DNA of 38,857 nucleotides from an uncultured Bacteroidales bacterium (lineage in GTDB: Bacteria > Bacteroidota > Bacteroidia > Bacteroidales > UBA932): assembly GCA_900319375.1 (NCBI GenBank), contig ONOI01000013.1:1-38857 (forward strand). The letters are read 5' to 3'. A program made the translations under genes and the position numbers. Numbering within the stretch: position 1 is the first letter of the stretch; every line of letters starts with the position of its first letter. A model generated the notes under the pieces. That model made no database searches. It saw only the letters and a list, made by a program, of their open reading frames with translations, and was not told where the DNA came from. Below are positions 23,837 to 31,320 of the stretch, piece by piece.

Positions 23837-24686
23837 AAAACTTTTTAATGAGCCGCTTGATAATCACCCCGAAGAAGATCTGTTCGGCAAGGTTGTCTTT
23901 GTGGAACTCGTAACACAGAACCATATCCATGGCTGCGAACTTACCGGCCAGGCGGTCAAATTCGGAGTGGTCTTCCTTCCCGGTATAGGCCTTTGCGAAA
24001 GCATCCCAGAAGCGATGCAACTGATCCTCGCCCAGATGGAAGATATCATGAACCTGCCTCATCGACGCATATGTGTTGCATATCTGGAACAGGTGTCCTA
24101 TATCGAACATTGGATTTCCATAGCCGAAACGGTCGAGATCTATCCAGAAGGACCGATCTGCGCCAAGAACCAGGTTACCCATATTGAAATCGCCATGGAT
24201 GCAGGTGTCGACCTCTTCAATAGTCTCGGCAAAAGCTCTTAATATTTCGAGATTCTTTTTGCTTACGAAACGAACCTTGCCCAAAGACTTCATAAGCTGC
24301 TCCCTGCGGCTCGGGAAAAGCGACTTGTCACACGGCGTTGCGAAAAGTTCCTTGCCTCGGGCGCAGAGAAACTCCGCCATCTCCTCGATCCTGGACGGAT
24401 CGTCGTGGCAGATGCGGGAAAGGGACTTTTTGTGCAAAATCTTCTCTGTCATGGTGCCGAAAGAATCTCCAACCCGGACTATTTCCTTAGCCTCGGGTAC
24501 TGAAAGCCCCAGTTTTCTTACCGCAGTAGATACGTTGTACTCTTTCTGGGCGAATTCAAGAGTATCCAATCCTTTCTTGTTTACCTTCAGAATTACACCC
24601 GGCTCGGAAGGATTGTCAAATACCTTCCCGTTTCCGCCCTCGCCCACCTGACGCCAAGCGGAAATGTCTATTTCACGATAATTCAT
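23829..24686 (-). CDS. APH-like kinase (TIGR02172-type phosphotransferase)
   Basis: A 285-residue protein kinase-like fold. The N-terminal loop GEGGNGKVFD and ATP-binding Lys34 (VILKVNK) precede the catalytic HGDFNMGN (Asp166, Asn171) and the metal site IDLDRF (Asp183), then NPMFDIGHLF. This resembles the aminoglycoside phosphotransferase/choline kinase superfamily, in particular the family I know as TIGR02172. The substrate cannot be read: it may be a small molecule or a protein. It begins 6 nt after gdhA and overlaps the phosphatase by 8 nt. An antibiotic-resistance role is not supported. Confidence 0.8.
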   Translation of the reverse strand: MNYREIDISAWRQVGEGGNGKVFDNPSEPGVILKVNKKGLDTLEFAQKEYNVSTAVRKLGLSVPEAKEIVRVGDSFGTMTEKILHKKSLSRICHDDPSRIEEMAEFLCARGKELFATPCDKSLFPSRREQLMKSLGKVRFVSKKNLEILRAFAETIEEVDTCIHGDFNMGNLVLGADRSFWIDLDRFGYGNPMFDIGHLFQICNTYASMRQVHDIFHLGEDQLHRFWDAFAKAYTGKEDHSEFDRLAGKFAAMDMVLCYEFHKDNLAEQIFFGVIIKRLIKKFYV

Positions 24687-24692
24687 AAGCTG

Positions 24693-26048
24693 TTAAACGA
24701 GGCCTTGCTCCATCATAGCGGTCGCGACCTTCATAAAGCCGGCGACGTTTGCTCCGCGGACATAGTCGATAGTACCGTCTTCGCGGGTGCCGTACTTGAC
24801 GCAATTCGAATGGATATCTGTCATAATGCGGCGCAGATAGGAATCGACTTCCTCGGCCGTCCATTTCTGGCGCATCGAGTTCTGGCTCATCTCGAGGCCC
24901 GAGGTCGCCACTCCGCCCGCGTTCGAAGCTTTACCGGGCGAATAGAGCAGGCCGGCGCCCTGGATGATCTTGATTGCCTCCGGGGTCGAGGGCATGTTCG
25001 CTCCTTCGGCCACACACCAGCAGCCGTTGTCTACAAGGGCCTGGGCATCCGCCGCCTCGATCTCGTTCTGAGTCGCGCAGGGCAGGGCGATGTCACACTT
25101 GATCTTCCACGGACGCTCGCCGGGGAAATAGGTAGCGGTCGGGTATTTCTGGGCGTATTCGCTGATTCGGCCGCGTTTGACGTTCTTGAGGAAGAAGACG
25201 TACTCAAGCTTTTCTTCGGTAAGGCCGTCGGGATCATAGACGAAGCCGTCGCTATCCGACAGGGTCACTACCTTCGCTCCGAGCCTCATCGCTTTCTGGG
25301 CTGCGTACTGGGCCACATTTCCGGCGCCGGAGATCAGGACCGTCTGGCCCTTGAAACTCTTGCCGCGGGTGGCGAGCATCTGCTCTGCGAAATAGCAGAG
25401 GCCGTATCCGGTCGCCTCGGGCCTGATAAGGCTGCCGCCCCATGTCTGGCCCTTTCCGGTAAGGGTTCCGGTGAATTCGTCGCGCAGGCGCTTGTACTGG
25501 CCGAACATGAAGCCGATTTCGCGGCCGCCGACTCCGATATCGCCGGCAGGGACATCGGTATCCGGGCCTATATGGCGCTGGAGCTCGGTCATGAAGCTCT
25601 GGCAGAAGCGCATCACTTCAGCGTCTGACTTGCCGCGGGGGCTGAAGTCCGATCCGCCCTTCGCGCCGCCCATGGGCAGGGTGGTAAGCGCGTTTTTGAA
25701 AGTCTGTTCGAATGCGAGGAACTTCATGATGGAGAGGTTCACGCTGGCGTGGAAGCGGATACCGCCTTTGTACGGGCCGATCGCGCTGTTCATCTGGACA
25801 CGGAAGCCGCGGTTGATGCGGACTTCGCCTTCGTCGTCCATCCAGGGAACGCGAAATATGATAACGCGCTCAGGCTCCACCATCCTTTCCATGATTTTGG
25901 CGTCTAAGAAGTGGGGATAGGCTTCGAGGGTCGGGGCTACTGCTTCGAGTACCTCTCTTACTGCCTGGTGAAACTCTGATTCTCCGGGATTCTTGGCGAC
26001 GAGAGCGCCCATGAATTCACTTACGTACTTTTCGGTAAACGCTGACAT
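24693..26048 (-). CDS. gdhA: NADP-type glutamate dehydrogenase
   Basis: Interconverts 2-oxoglutarate plus ammonia and glutamate, a main entry point for ammonia in Bacteroidales. At 451 residues it has the hexameric family length. Motifs: PYKGGIRFHASV, FKNALTTLPMGGAKGG with the catalytic Lys, DVPAGDIGVGGREIG, GAGNVAQYAAQKA (nucleotide-binding Rossmann loop) and a C-terminal GGVATSGLEMSQN. First gene of a unit with the kinase and phosphatase. A TATATTTG box lies 28 nt upstream. I call it NADP-type from overall likeness; cofactor choice is not proven. Confidence 0.95.
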   Translation of the reverse strand: MSAFTEKYVSEFMGALVAKNPGESEFHQAVREVLEAVAPTLEAYPHFLDAKIMERMVEPERVIIFRVPWMDDEGEVRINRGFRVQMNSAIGPYKGGIRFHASVNLSIMKFLAFEQTFKNALTTLPMGGAKGGSDFSPRGKSDAEVMRFCQSFMTELQRHIGPDTDVPAGDIGVGGREIGFMFGQYKRLRDEFTGTLTGKGQTWGGSLIRPEATGYGLCYFAEQMLATRGKSFKGQTVLISGAGNVAQYAAQKAMRLGAKVVTLSDSDGFVYDPDGLTEEKLEYVFFLKNVKRGRISEYAQKYPTATYFPGERPWKIKCDIALPCATQNEIEAADAQALVDNGCWCVAEGANMPSTPEAIKIIQGAGLLYSPGKASNAGGVATSGLEMSQNSMRQKWTAEEVDSYLRRIMTDIHSNCVKYGTREDGTIDYVRGANVAGFMKVATAMMEQGLV

Positions 26049-26076
26049 AACTATAGGATTTCGAACAAAACAATTT

Positions 26077-26084
26077 CAAATATA
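26077..26084 (-). promoter_or_regulatory. -7 promoter box of gdhA
   Basis: Minus strand TATATTTG, exact TAnnTTTG match, 28 nt before the ATG at 26048; outward-facing with the nitroreductase box, 12 bp between. Confidence 0.6.
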
Positions 26085-26096
26085 CTTATTAATTTC

Positions 26097-26104
26097 TAAC
26101 TTTG
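26097..26104 (+). promoter_or_regulatory. -7 promoter box of the nitroreductase-like gene
   Basis: Reads TAACTTTG, exact TAnnTTTG match, only 5 nt before the ATG at 26110. A TTTC at 26074-26077 sits 19 bp upstream, one mismatch from the -33 TTTG. Confidence 0.6.
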
Positions 26105-26109
26105 AGCCC

Positions 26110-26745
26110 ATGGCAGACAATTATCTGGAGAAAAGAGCCGAAGAAATAAACAGCGGGAAAAAGAGTACCGCCGGCCCTAAACGAGCCTCCTTAGACACCC
26201 TCGTAAGGCTCAACCGCAGCGTAAGAGGATATGATCAGAGTTATGTAGTCCATCAGCGTCAGCTCGAGGCGATGGTGGCCGTAAACCCTAAGGTCGCATC
26301 GTCCGTGAACCAGCAGGCTCTGAGGTTCCACCTCATAACGAAGGGGCCCGAGGCAGACGAGGTCAACCGCCATATCAAGATGGGCCGTGCGCTGCCCGAA
26401 CTACATCTCCCGTTCCCCGGAACCGAGCCCGAAGCGTTTATCGTAGTCTGCACGACCAAGCCCGAGAATCCAGGTCTTCTTATCGACCTTGGGATTTCGG
26501 TCCAGACTATGCTCCTTAAGGCCGTGGATCTTGGGCTCAGGGGCCTGATTATTCGCAATTTCGACCATGCCGCCCTTCAGGCCGGCCTGGGTCTGCCGCT
26601 TGAGCCGATCTGTGTAGTTGCGGTAGGTAAAAGCGCCGAGAAGATAGAACTGGTGGAAATCAAAGCCGGAGAATCCATCAAGTATTATAGGAAAGACGGA
26701 GTACACTACGTACCGAAACTCCGCGTTGAAGACATAATCATCTAA
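26110..26745 (+). CDS. Nitroreductase-family protein
   Basis: A 211-residue flavoprotein-like sequence. The N-terminal LVRLNRSVRGYDQS corresponds to the R-S-x-R-x-[FY] start of nitroreductases, and the core has NQQALRFHLIT, a nucleotide-site stretch, LGISVQTMLLKAVDLGLRG and ICVVAVGKSAEK. Such proteins use FMN and NAD(P)H to reduce quinones, nitro groups or other compounds; the substrate is unknown. The ATG at 26110 was preferred over longer forms that cross the promoter box. It precedes the aminotransferase by 2 nt, so the two form an operon. Confidence 0.85.
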   Translation: MADNYLEKRAEEINSGKKSTAGPKRASLDTLVRLNRSVRGYDQSYVVHQRQLEAMVAVNPKVASSVNQQALRFHLITKGPEADEVNRHIKMGRALPELHLPFPGTEPEAFIVVCTTKPENPGLLIDLGISVQTMLLKAVDLGLRGLIIRNFDHAALQAGLGLPLEPICVVAVGKSAEKIELVEIKAGESIKYYRKDGVHYVPKLRVEDIII

Positions 26746-26747
26746 TT

Positions 26748-27947
26748 ATGCAGATCTCCCAAAGAGCGAACAACATGCCGAGTTCCCCTATCAGGAAGCT
26801 CGCAAAATACGCCGATGCCGCCAAGCGTAACGGAATCCACGTCTACCATCTCAACATCGGACAGCCTGATATCAAGACACCCGAATGTGCTCTGGACGCC
26901 GTAAGACATCTGGACCGTTCGATCCTTGAGTACAGCCCTTCTCAGGGTTACAAGGCCCTCAGGACCAAGATGGTCAGCTACTATGCCAACTACGGGATCG
27001 ACCTCAGCCCGGACGAGATCATCATTACTTCCGGAGGCTCCGAGGCGGTTATGTTCGCATACATGGCCTGTCTCAATCCCGGCGACGAGATTATCGTTAC
27101 GGATCCTTCGTATGCCAACTATATGGCATTCGCCATCAGCTGCGGCGCCGTAGTAAAATCCGTCAAGACCTCTATCGAAGACGGCTTCAAGCTTCCTCCG
27201 ATGGAGAAGTTCGAAGAACAGATTACAGAGAGGACTAAAGCTATCCTTATCTGCAACCCCAACAACCCTACGGGCTACCTGTACAGCAAGAAGGAAATGA
27301 TGCGCCTTCGCGACCTCGTGAAGAAATACAACCTTTATCTGTTCTCAGACGAAGTCTATCGCGAGTTCATCTACACAAAGGCTCCCTATATCAGCGCCTG
27401 CCACCTCGAGGGTATCGAAGAGAATGTAGTCCTGATCGATTCAGTAAGCAAGCGCTACAGCGAGTGCGGAATCAGGATCGGCGCTCTCATTACTAAGAAT
27501 AAGGCGGTCCGCGAGGCCGTTATGAAGTTCTGCCAGGCCCGTCTGAGCCCGCCTCTTGTAGGCCAGATAATCGCCGAAGCCAGCCTTTCGACTCCTCAGG
27601 AGTATATGGATGAAGTCTACGACGAATATCTCAGCAGGCGAAACTTCCTCATCAACGGGCTCAACAAGATCCCCGGAGTCTATTCTCCCACCCCTATGGG
27701 CGCCTTCTATACGATGGTCCAGCTCCCGGTAGACGACGCGGAGAAGTTCTGTATCTGGTGTCTAACCGATTTCAGCTACGAAGGACAGACCGTAATGATG
27801 GCCCCTGGTTCAGGCTTTTACACCGATCCCGAAGAAGGACGCAACCAGGTCCGTATGGCTTACGTTCTGAATAAAGAAGACCTTGGGAAAGCGCTTGTAG
27901 TACTTGCCAAGGCCCTCGAAGCTTACAACGCGAGAGAAGCGGAGTAA
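26748..27947 (+). CDS. Class I/II PLP-dependent aminotransferase
   Basis: A 399-residue fold-type I aminotransferase. Visible features: YHLNIGQPDIKTPE near the N-terminus, YSPSQGYKALR, ITSGGSEAVMFA, ICNPNNPTGYLYS, LFSDEVYREF, and the PLP lysine in DSVSKRYSECGIRIG. The C-terminal VRMAYVLNKEDL contains the substrate-carboxylate Arg region. Aspartate- or aromatic-type activity is likely, but the donor cannot be fixed. It follows the nitroreductase-like gene by 2 nt. The last 25 bp overlap the convergent lipoprotein gene. Confidence 0.9.
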   Translation: MQISQRANNMPSSPIRKLAKYADAAKRNGIHVYHLNIGQPDIKTPECALDAVRHLDRSILEYSPSQGYKALRTKMVSYYANYGIDLSPDEIIITSGGSEAVMFAYMACLNPGDEIIVTDPSYANYMAFAISCGAVVKSVKTSIEDGFKLPPMEKFEEQITERTKAILICNPNNPTGYLYSKKEMMRLRDLVKKYNLYLFSDEVYREFIYTKAPYISACHLEGIEENVVLIDSVSKRYSECGIRIGALITKNKAVREAVMKFCQARLSPPLVGQIIAEASLSTPQEYMDEVYDEYLSRRNFLINGLNKIPGVYSPTPMGAFYTMVQLPVDDAEKFCIWCLTDFSYEGQTVMMAPGSGFYTDPEEGRNQVRMAYVLNKEDLGKALVVLAKALEAYNAREAE

Positions 27948-28600
27948 CTTAGAATATCTACGTCCACTGTCTCGAGCAGAGGACTCTTAGACATATCCTG
28001 AGGATTTGTTCCCGGAACTCCCTGAGGAACATCCATCCCGAGAAGAACGAATAGCTGAGTCCAATAGACCGGTATTTCGCCCTTTTCGTTTTTCCAGTTC
28101 ATAGGTTTTTCATCGAAAAGGTATTCGCCTTCGGCTCCCAGGAAACTCTCCCTGACAAGTTCGGAGCAGTACATCGCCCCGTTGTCCGGAAGGAAACGCA
28201 TATCGTAGGGCTGGCCGCAGAATGATTTCGCCTTTTCGATCCATTCTTTTGCCAACTTGTTGTCTTTCAGCCTTTTGACTATATAAACCGGCTGCTCGCC
28301 TCCCTTGAGGGTAAACTGTCTGATGGTGCTGTCCAGAGGATGACGGTCCGTCCCATACTTAAGGGTAGCGTCGATGATGTAGGGCCCGTCGTCGGCCATC
28401 TCGATTATTGCGACGTGGATGAGGTTGAGCCCGCCGTCCCCGGTCGCGGCAGAGATTGCCCCGTCCATACTCTCTTCGCTTATCGAATAATCCTGGGGTA
28501 TCCCCATGAACACGAGATCACCGGTCTGGAGAGTATCAGGCTGCCGGGCGCAGGATAAAGCGATGAGCGCAATGCCCATCATCGTCAAAAATCGTTTCAT
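27923..28600 (-). CDS. YiiX/YebB-like NlpC/P60-superfamily lipoprotein
   Basis: A 225-residue protein with signal peptide and lipobox (ALSCAR, Cys about residue 17). The permuted papain-like core shows LQTGDLVFMG, a catalytic-type His in LIHVAIIE, and the Cys in GAMYCSELVRESF. Such proteins are thought to cleave peptides or amide and thioester bonds at the envelope. The substrate is unknown. It follows rfbB by 18 bp on the same strand, and its C-terminal tail runs 25 bp into the aminotransferase gene. Confidence 0.8.
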   Translation of the reverse strand: MKRFLTMMGIALIALSCARQPDTLQTGDLVFMGIPQDYSISEESMDGAISAATGDGGLNLIHVAIIEMADDGPYIIDATLKYGTDRHPLDSTIRQFTLKGGEQPVYIVKRLKDNKLAKEWIEKAKSFCGQPYDMRFLPDNGAMYCSELVRESFLGAEGEYLFDEKPMNWKNEKGEIPVYWTQLFVLLGMDVPQGVPGTNPQDMSKSPLLETVDVDILSYSASLAL

Positions 28601-28618
28601 AACGGGCGGGAAAAGCAG

Positions 28619-29746
28619 CTACCTCCCCTTATACATATCTTCGTAGTACTTCTGGTAGTCGCCGGAAGTTACGTTGTCCATCCACTCCTGGTTATCCAGA
28701 TACCAGCGGACGGTTTTCTCGATGCCTTCTTCGAACTGGAGGGAAGGTTCCCAGCCGAGTTCGCGCTGGAGCTTCGAGGAGTCGATAGCATAACGGAGAT
28801 CGTGTCCTGCGCGGTCAGTAACGTAGGTAATGAGGTCCATGTCGGCGCCCTCGGGACGTCCGAGCAGACGGTCAACGGTATTGATAAGGACCTTGATGAT
28901 GTCTATGTTCTTCCACTCATTGAATCCGCCGATATTGTAGGTCTCGGCTATCTTTCCTTCGTGGAAAATGACATCTATTGCGCGGGCGTGGTCAACTACA
29001 TAGAGCCAGTCGCGGACGTTTTCGCCCTTACCGTAGACGGGCAGGGGCTTACGGTGACGGATGTTGTTGATAAACAGAGGGATGAGCTTCTCCGGGAACT
29101 GATAGGGGCCGTAATTGTTCGAGCAGTTCGTCACGATAGTCGGCATACCGAAGGTGTCGTGGAACGCGCGGACAAAATGGTCTGAAGAGGCCTTGGCCGC
29201 TGAATACGGGCTGTGGGGCTGATACTTCAGGTCTTCGGTGAAGAACTTCTCACCATAAGCCAGGTGATGCTTGCCGCTTGAGGCCTTGGTAGTAAACGGA
29301 GGCTCGATACCCTCGGGGTGAGTCATCTCAAGAGCTCCGTAGACCTCGTCTGTACTGATGTGGTAGAAGCGCTTCCCTTCCCAGTTGCCGTCCCAGCAGG
29401 CTTTCGCGGCCTGAAGCAGCGACAGGGTTCCCATCACGTTTGTCTGGGCAAATGTAAACGGATCCTTGATGGAGCGGTCTACATGGGACTCGGCAGCGAG
29501 GTGGATGATGCCGTCTACATTCTCTGAACGCATCAGATTCAGGACACCCTCGAAATCGCAGATGTCCATCTTCACAAACCTGTAATTGGGCTTGTCCTCG
29601 ATATCTTTCAGGTTAGCCAGATTACCGGCATAGGTAAGTTTGTCGAGGTTGATGATTTTATAGTCCGGGTATTTAGTTACGAACAGACGGACTACATGAG
29701 AGCCGATGAAGCCGGCACCTCCGGTGATGAGTATGACTCTTTTCAT
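28619..29746 (-). CDS. rfbB: dTDP-glucose 4,6-dehydratase
   Basis: Extended SDR enzyme that makes dTDP-4-keto-6-deoxyglucose for rhamnose and other deoxysugars. It has 375 residues. The Rossmann motif GGAGFIGSHV opens the protein. The catalytic segment is STDEVYG with the YSAAKASSDH YxxxK pair, and HLAAESHVDRSI, NCSNNYGPYQFPEKLIP and DWLYVVDHARAI are typical of RfbB. It is an orphan: rfbA, rfbC and rfbD are not in the window. It starts only 8 nt after an intrinsic terminator-like hairpin at the end of yebC. Confidence 0.95.
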   Translation of the reverse strand: MKRVILITGGAGFIGSHVVRLFVTKYPDYKIINLDKLTYAGNLANLKDIEDKPNYRFVKMDICDFEGVLNLMRSENVDGIIHLAAESHVDRSIKDPFTFAQTNVMGTLSLLQAAKACWDGNWEGKRFYHISTDEVYGALEMTHPEGIEPPFTTKASSGKHHLAYGEKFFTEDLKYQPHSPYSAAKASSDHFVRAFHDTFGMPTIVTNCSNNYGPYQFPEKLIPLFINNIRHRKPLPVYGKGENVRDWLYVVDHARAIDVIFHEGKIAETYNIGGFNEWKNIDIIKVLINTVDRLLGRPEGADMDLITYVTDRAGHDLRYAIDSSKLQRELGWEPSLQFEEGIEKTVRWYLDNQEWMDNVTSGDYQKYYEDMYKGR

Positions 29747-29754
29747 AGGATATC

Positions 29755-29789
29755 AAAAAAGGAAACCGGCCTATTCCTCAGCCGGTTTC
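29755..29789 (-). terminator. Terminator-like hairpin overlapping the end of yebC
   Basis: Minus strand GAAACCGGC (29789-29781), a 10-nt loop and GCCGGTTTC (29770-29762) form a perfect 9-bp stem, followed by C and a T6 tract (29760-29755). The stop codon of yebC lies in the loop. rfbB begins 8 nt further on. Confidence 0.75.
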
Positions 29790-30523
29790 ATTGTGGTGTA
29801 AACGTTGGTGACGTCTTCATCGTCTTCCAACAGGCCCGTAAGTTTGTCGAGGGTCGCGCGCTGCTCGGGGGTAACTTCCTTCAGATCTACGTTAGGGATC
29901 TGTTCGAAGCCTCCGGAGATAAGCTCGAAGCCGTTCTCCTCGATGTACTTCTGGATTGAACCATAGGCGGTAGGCTCGCCGTAGATGCAGATGACCTTTG
30001 TCTCGTTGTCATCCTTATCTACCTCGACCTGCTCGAAGAGTTCCTCGACTCCGAAGTCGATGAGCTCGAGCTCGAGTTCTTCCAGATCGATACCTTCTTT
30101 TTCCTTGACACGGAAGGTACACTTCCTGTCAAACATGAAAGATACGCTGCCGTTTGTACCAAGGGAACCGCCGCATTTGTTGAAGTAGCTGCGGACATTG
30201 GCGACAGTACGGGTGTTGTTGTCCGTTGCTGTCTCTACCAGATAGGCGATGCCGAAAGGACCGAAGCCTTCGTAGACGACCTCCTTGAAGTCTCCCTGCT
30301 TGCTTTCGGTAGCTTTCTTGATAGCGCGCTCGATGTTCTCCTTAGGCATCTGCTCTGAACGAGCCTCGGCCATAAGGGCACGGAGACGCGGGTTACCGGT
30401 AACATCCGGACCGCCTTGCTTTACGGCGATGGTGATTTCCTTTCCGAGTTTTGTGAAGGTACGGGCCATATGACCCCACCTTTTCAGCTTACGTTCCTTA
30501 CGGAATTCAAACGCTCTTCCCAT
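29771..30523 (-). CDS. yebC: YebC/PmpR-family transcription or translation factor
   Basis: A 250-residue member of the YebC/TACO1 family, now linked both to DNA binding and to helping ribosomes past stalling sequences. The hallmark N-terminal part MGRAFEFRKERKLKRWGHMARTFTKLGKEI matches family members, followed by NPRLRALMAEARSEQMPKENIERAIKKA, VVYEGFGPFG and a GGSLGTNGSVSFMF block. Length is normal. It is preceded by the TPR gene with a 9-bp gap and ends in a terminator-like hairpin. Confidence 0.93.
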   Translation of the reverse strand: MGRAFEFRKERKLKRWGHMARTFTKLGKEITIAVKQGGPDVTGNPRLRALMAEARSEQMPKENIERAIKKATESKQGDFKEVVYEGFGPFGIAYLVETATDNNTRTVANVRSYFNKCGGSLGTNGSVSFMFDRKCTFRVKEKEGIDLEELELELIDFGVEELFEQVEVDKDDNETKVICIYGEPTAYGSIQKYIEENGFELISGGFEQIPNVDLKEVTPEQRATLDKLTGLLEDDEDVTNVYTTMKPAEE

Positions 30524-30532
30524 AGTCAGGAT

Positions 30533-31204
30533 TTATTTTGCGAGGTTGATATACTTGTCGATCTCATATCCCTCGATGCTCTGGGGATAATTCTCCTTTA
30601 CGGTCTCGAAGGTCTTGAGGGCCTTGTCGTTTTCTCCGAGCTGGAGGTAGACCTGGCCGGCCTTTACGAGGTATGCTGCTGCGAACATGTTGTCTGCTTT
30701 TGCGGCGGCTTTCTCGTAGAGCTTGACTGCCTTTGCGTAATCCTCGAGAGCTACATAGCAGTCTCCCTGAAGGGCGAGGCCGCGGGCGGCGAGGATGGGC
30801 TCTTTACCGTTGTACTTCTTGAGATTCTCGAGAGCGTCTTCCCAGTTGCCGAGCTGAGCATTGCAGATACCTGCATAGAGATAAACTGCCTTTCCGGCCT
30901 TTGCGCCGTATTCGTCGATAATCTGGGCAAATCCAAGGACGTTTCCGTCTCCGTTCAGAGCAAGCTCGAATTCTCCCTGCTGGAAGCTGAGCTCTGCGGG
31001 GAAAGCAGCCTCCTGAGCCTCCTTGGCCTGAGGGGCATAGATAAACTTGCTGTAACCGAGGATAGCGAGACCTACTACGAGGATGCAGATGATCACTCCC
31101 CAGATAGTCTTTTTGTTTTCGTTGTAAAACTGTTCAGCACCGGAGATAGTTGCGGCCATCTCCTCGTTCTGGAGTTTCTCTTCTTTCTTGATTTTAGTTG
31201 CCAT
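30533..31204 (-). CDS. Membrane-anchored TPR protein
   Basis: A 223-residue protein with a short cytoplasmic N-terminus, one membrane helix (TIWGVIICILVVGLAILGYSKF, about residues 33-54), and at least three TPR-like helical pairs, for example GKAVYLYAGICNAQLGNWEDALENLKKY, LALQGDCYVALEDYAKAVKLYEKA and AYLVKAGQVYLQLGENDKALKTFE. Layout recalls YfgM/BamD-type scaffolds, but I do not claim orthology. First gene of the yebC unit, with a promoter 33 nt upstream. Confidence 0.85.
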   Translation of the reverse strand: MATKIKKEEKLQNEEMAATISGAEQFYNENKKTIWGVIICILVVGLAILGYSKFIYAPQAKEAQEAAFPAELSFQQGEFELALNGDGNVLGFAQIIDEYGAKAGKAVYLYAGICNAQLGNWEDALENLKKYNGKEPILAARGLALQGDCYVALEDYAKAVKLYEKAAAKADNMFAAAYLVKAGQVYLQLGENDKALKTFETVKENYPQSIEGYEIDKYINLAK

Positions 31205-31237
31205 ATTGAAGTTGATTAATTTTCGTTATTGAGCCGA

Positions 31238-31269
31238 CAAAAATACGGATTTCTATGAAATTTTGCAAT
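31238..31269 (-). promoter_or_regulatory. Promoter of the TPR/yebC unit
   Basis: Minus strand ATTG (31269-31266), a 20-bp spacer and TATTTTTG (31245-31238) match the Bacteroidota -33/-7 layout. The -33 element touches that of the opposite promoter. Confidence 0.6.
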
Positions 31270-31292
31270 AAGGACACAATTTGGTATATTTG
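31262..31292 (+). promoter_or_regulatory. Promoter of the tricorn-like protease unit
   Basis: TTTG (31262-31265), a 19-bp spacer and TATATTTG (31285-31292): full agreement with the Bacteroides consensus TTTG-N19-21-TAnnTTTG. The best promoter match in the window, 28 nt from the ATG. Confidence 0.75.
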
Positions 31293-31320
31293 TAGGTTAG
31301 GAAATAAAATCGAACTAGAT

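Noticed and set aside
23829-24686. Aminoglycoside resistance gene
   Set aside because: Only the general APH fold is shared; the gene sits in a housekeeping unit with gdhA and shows no mobile context.
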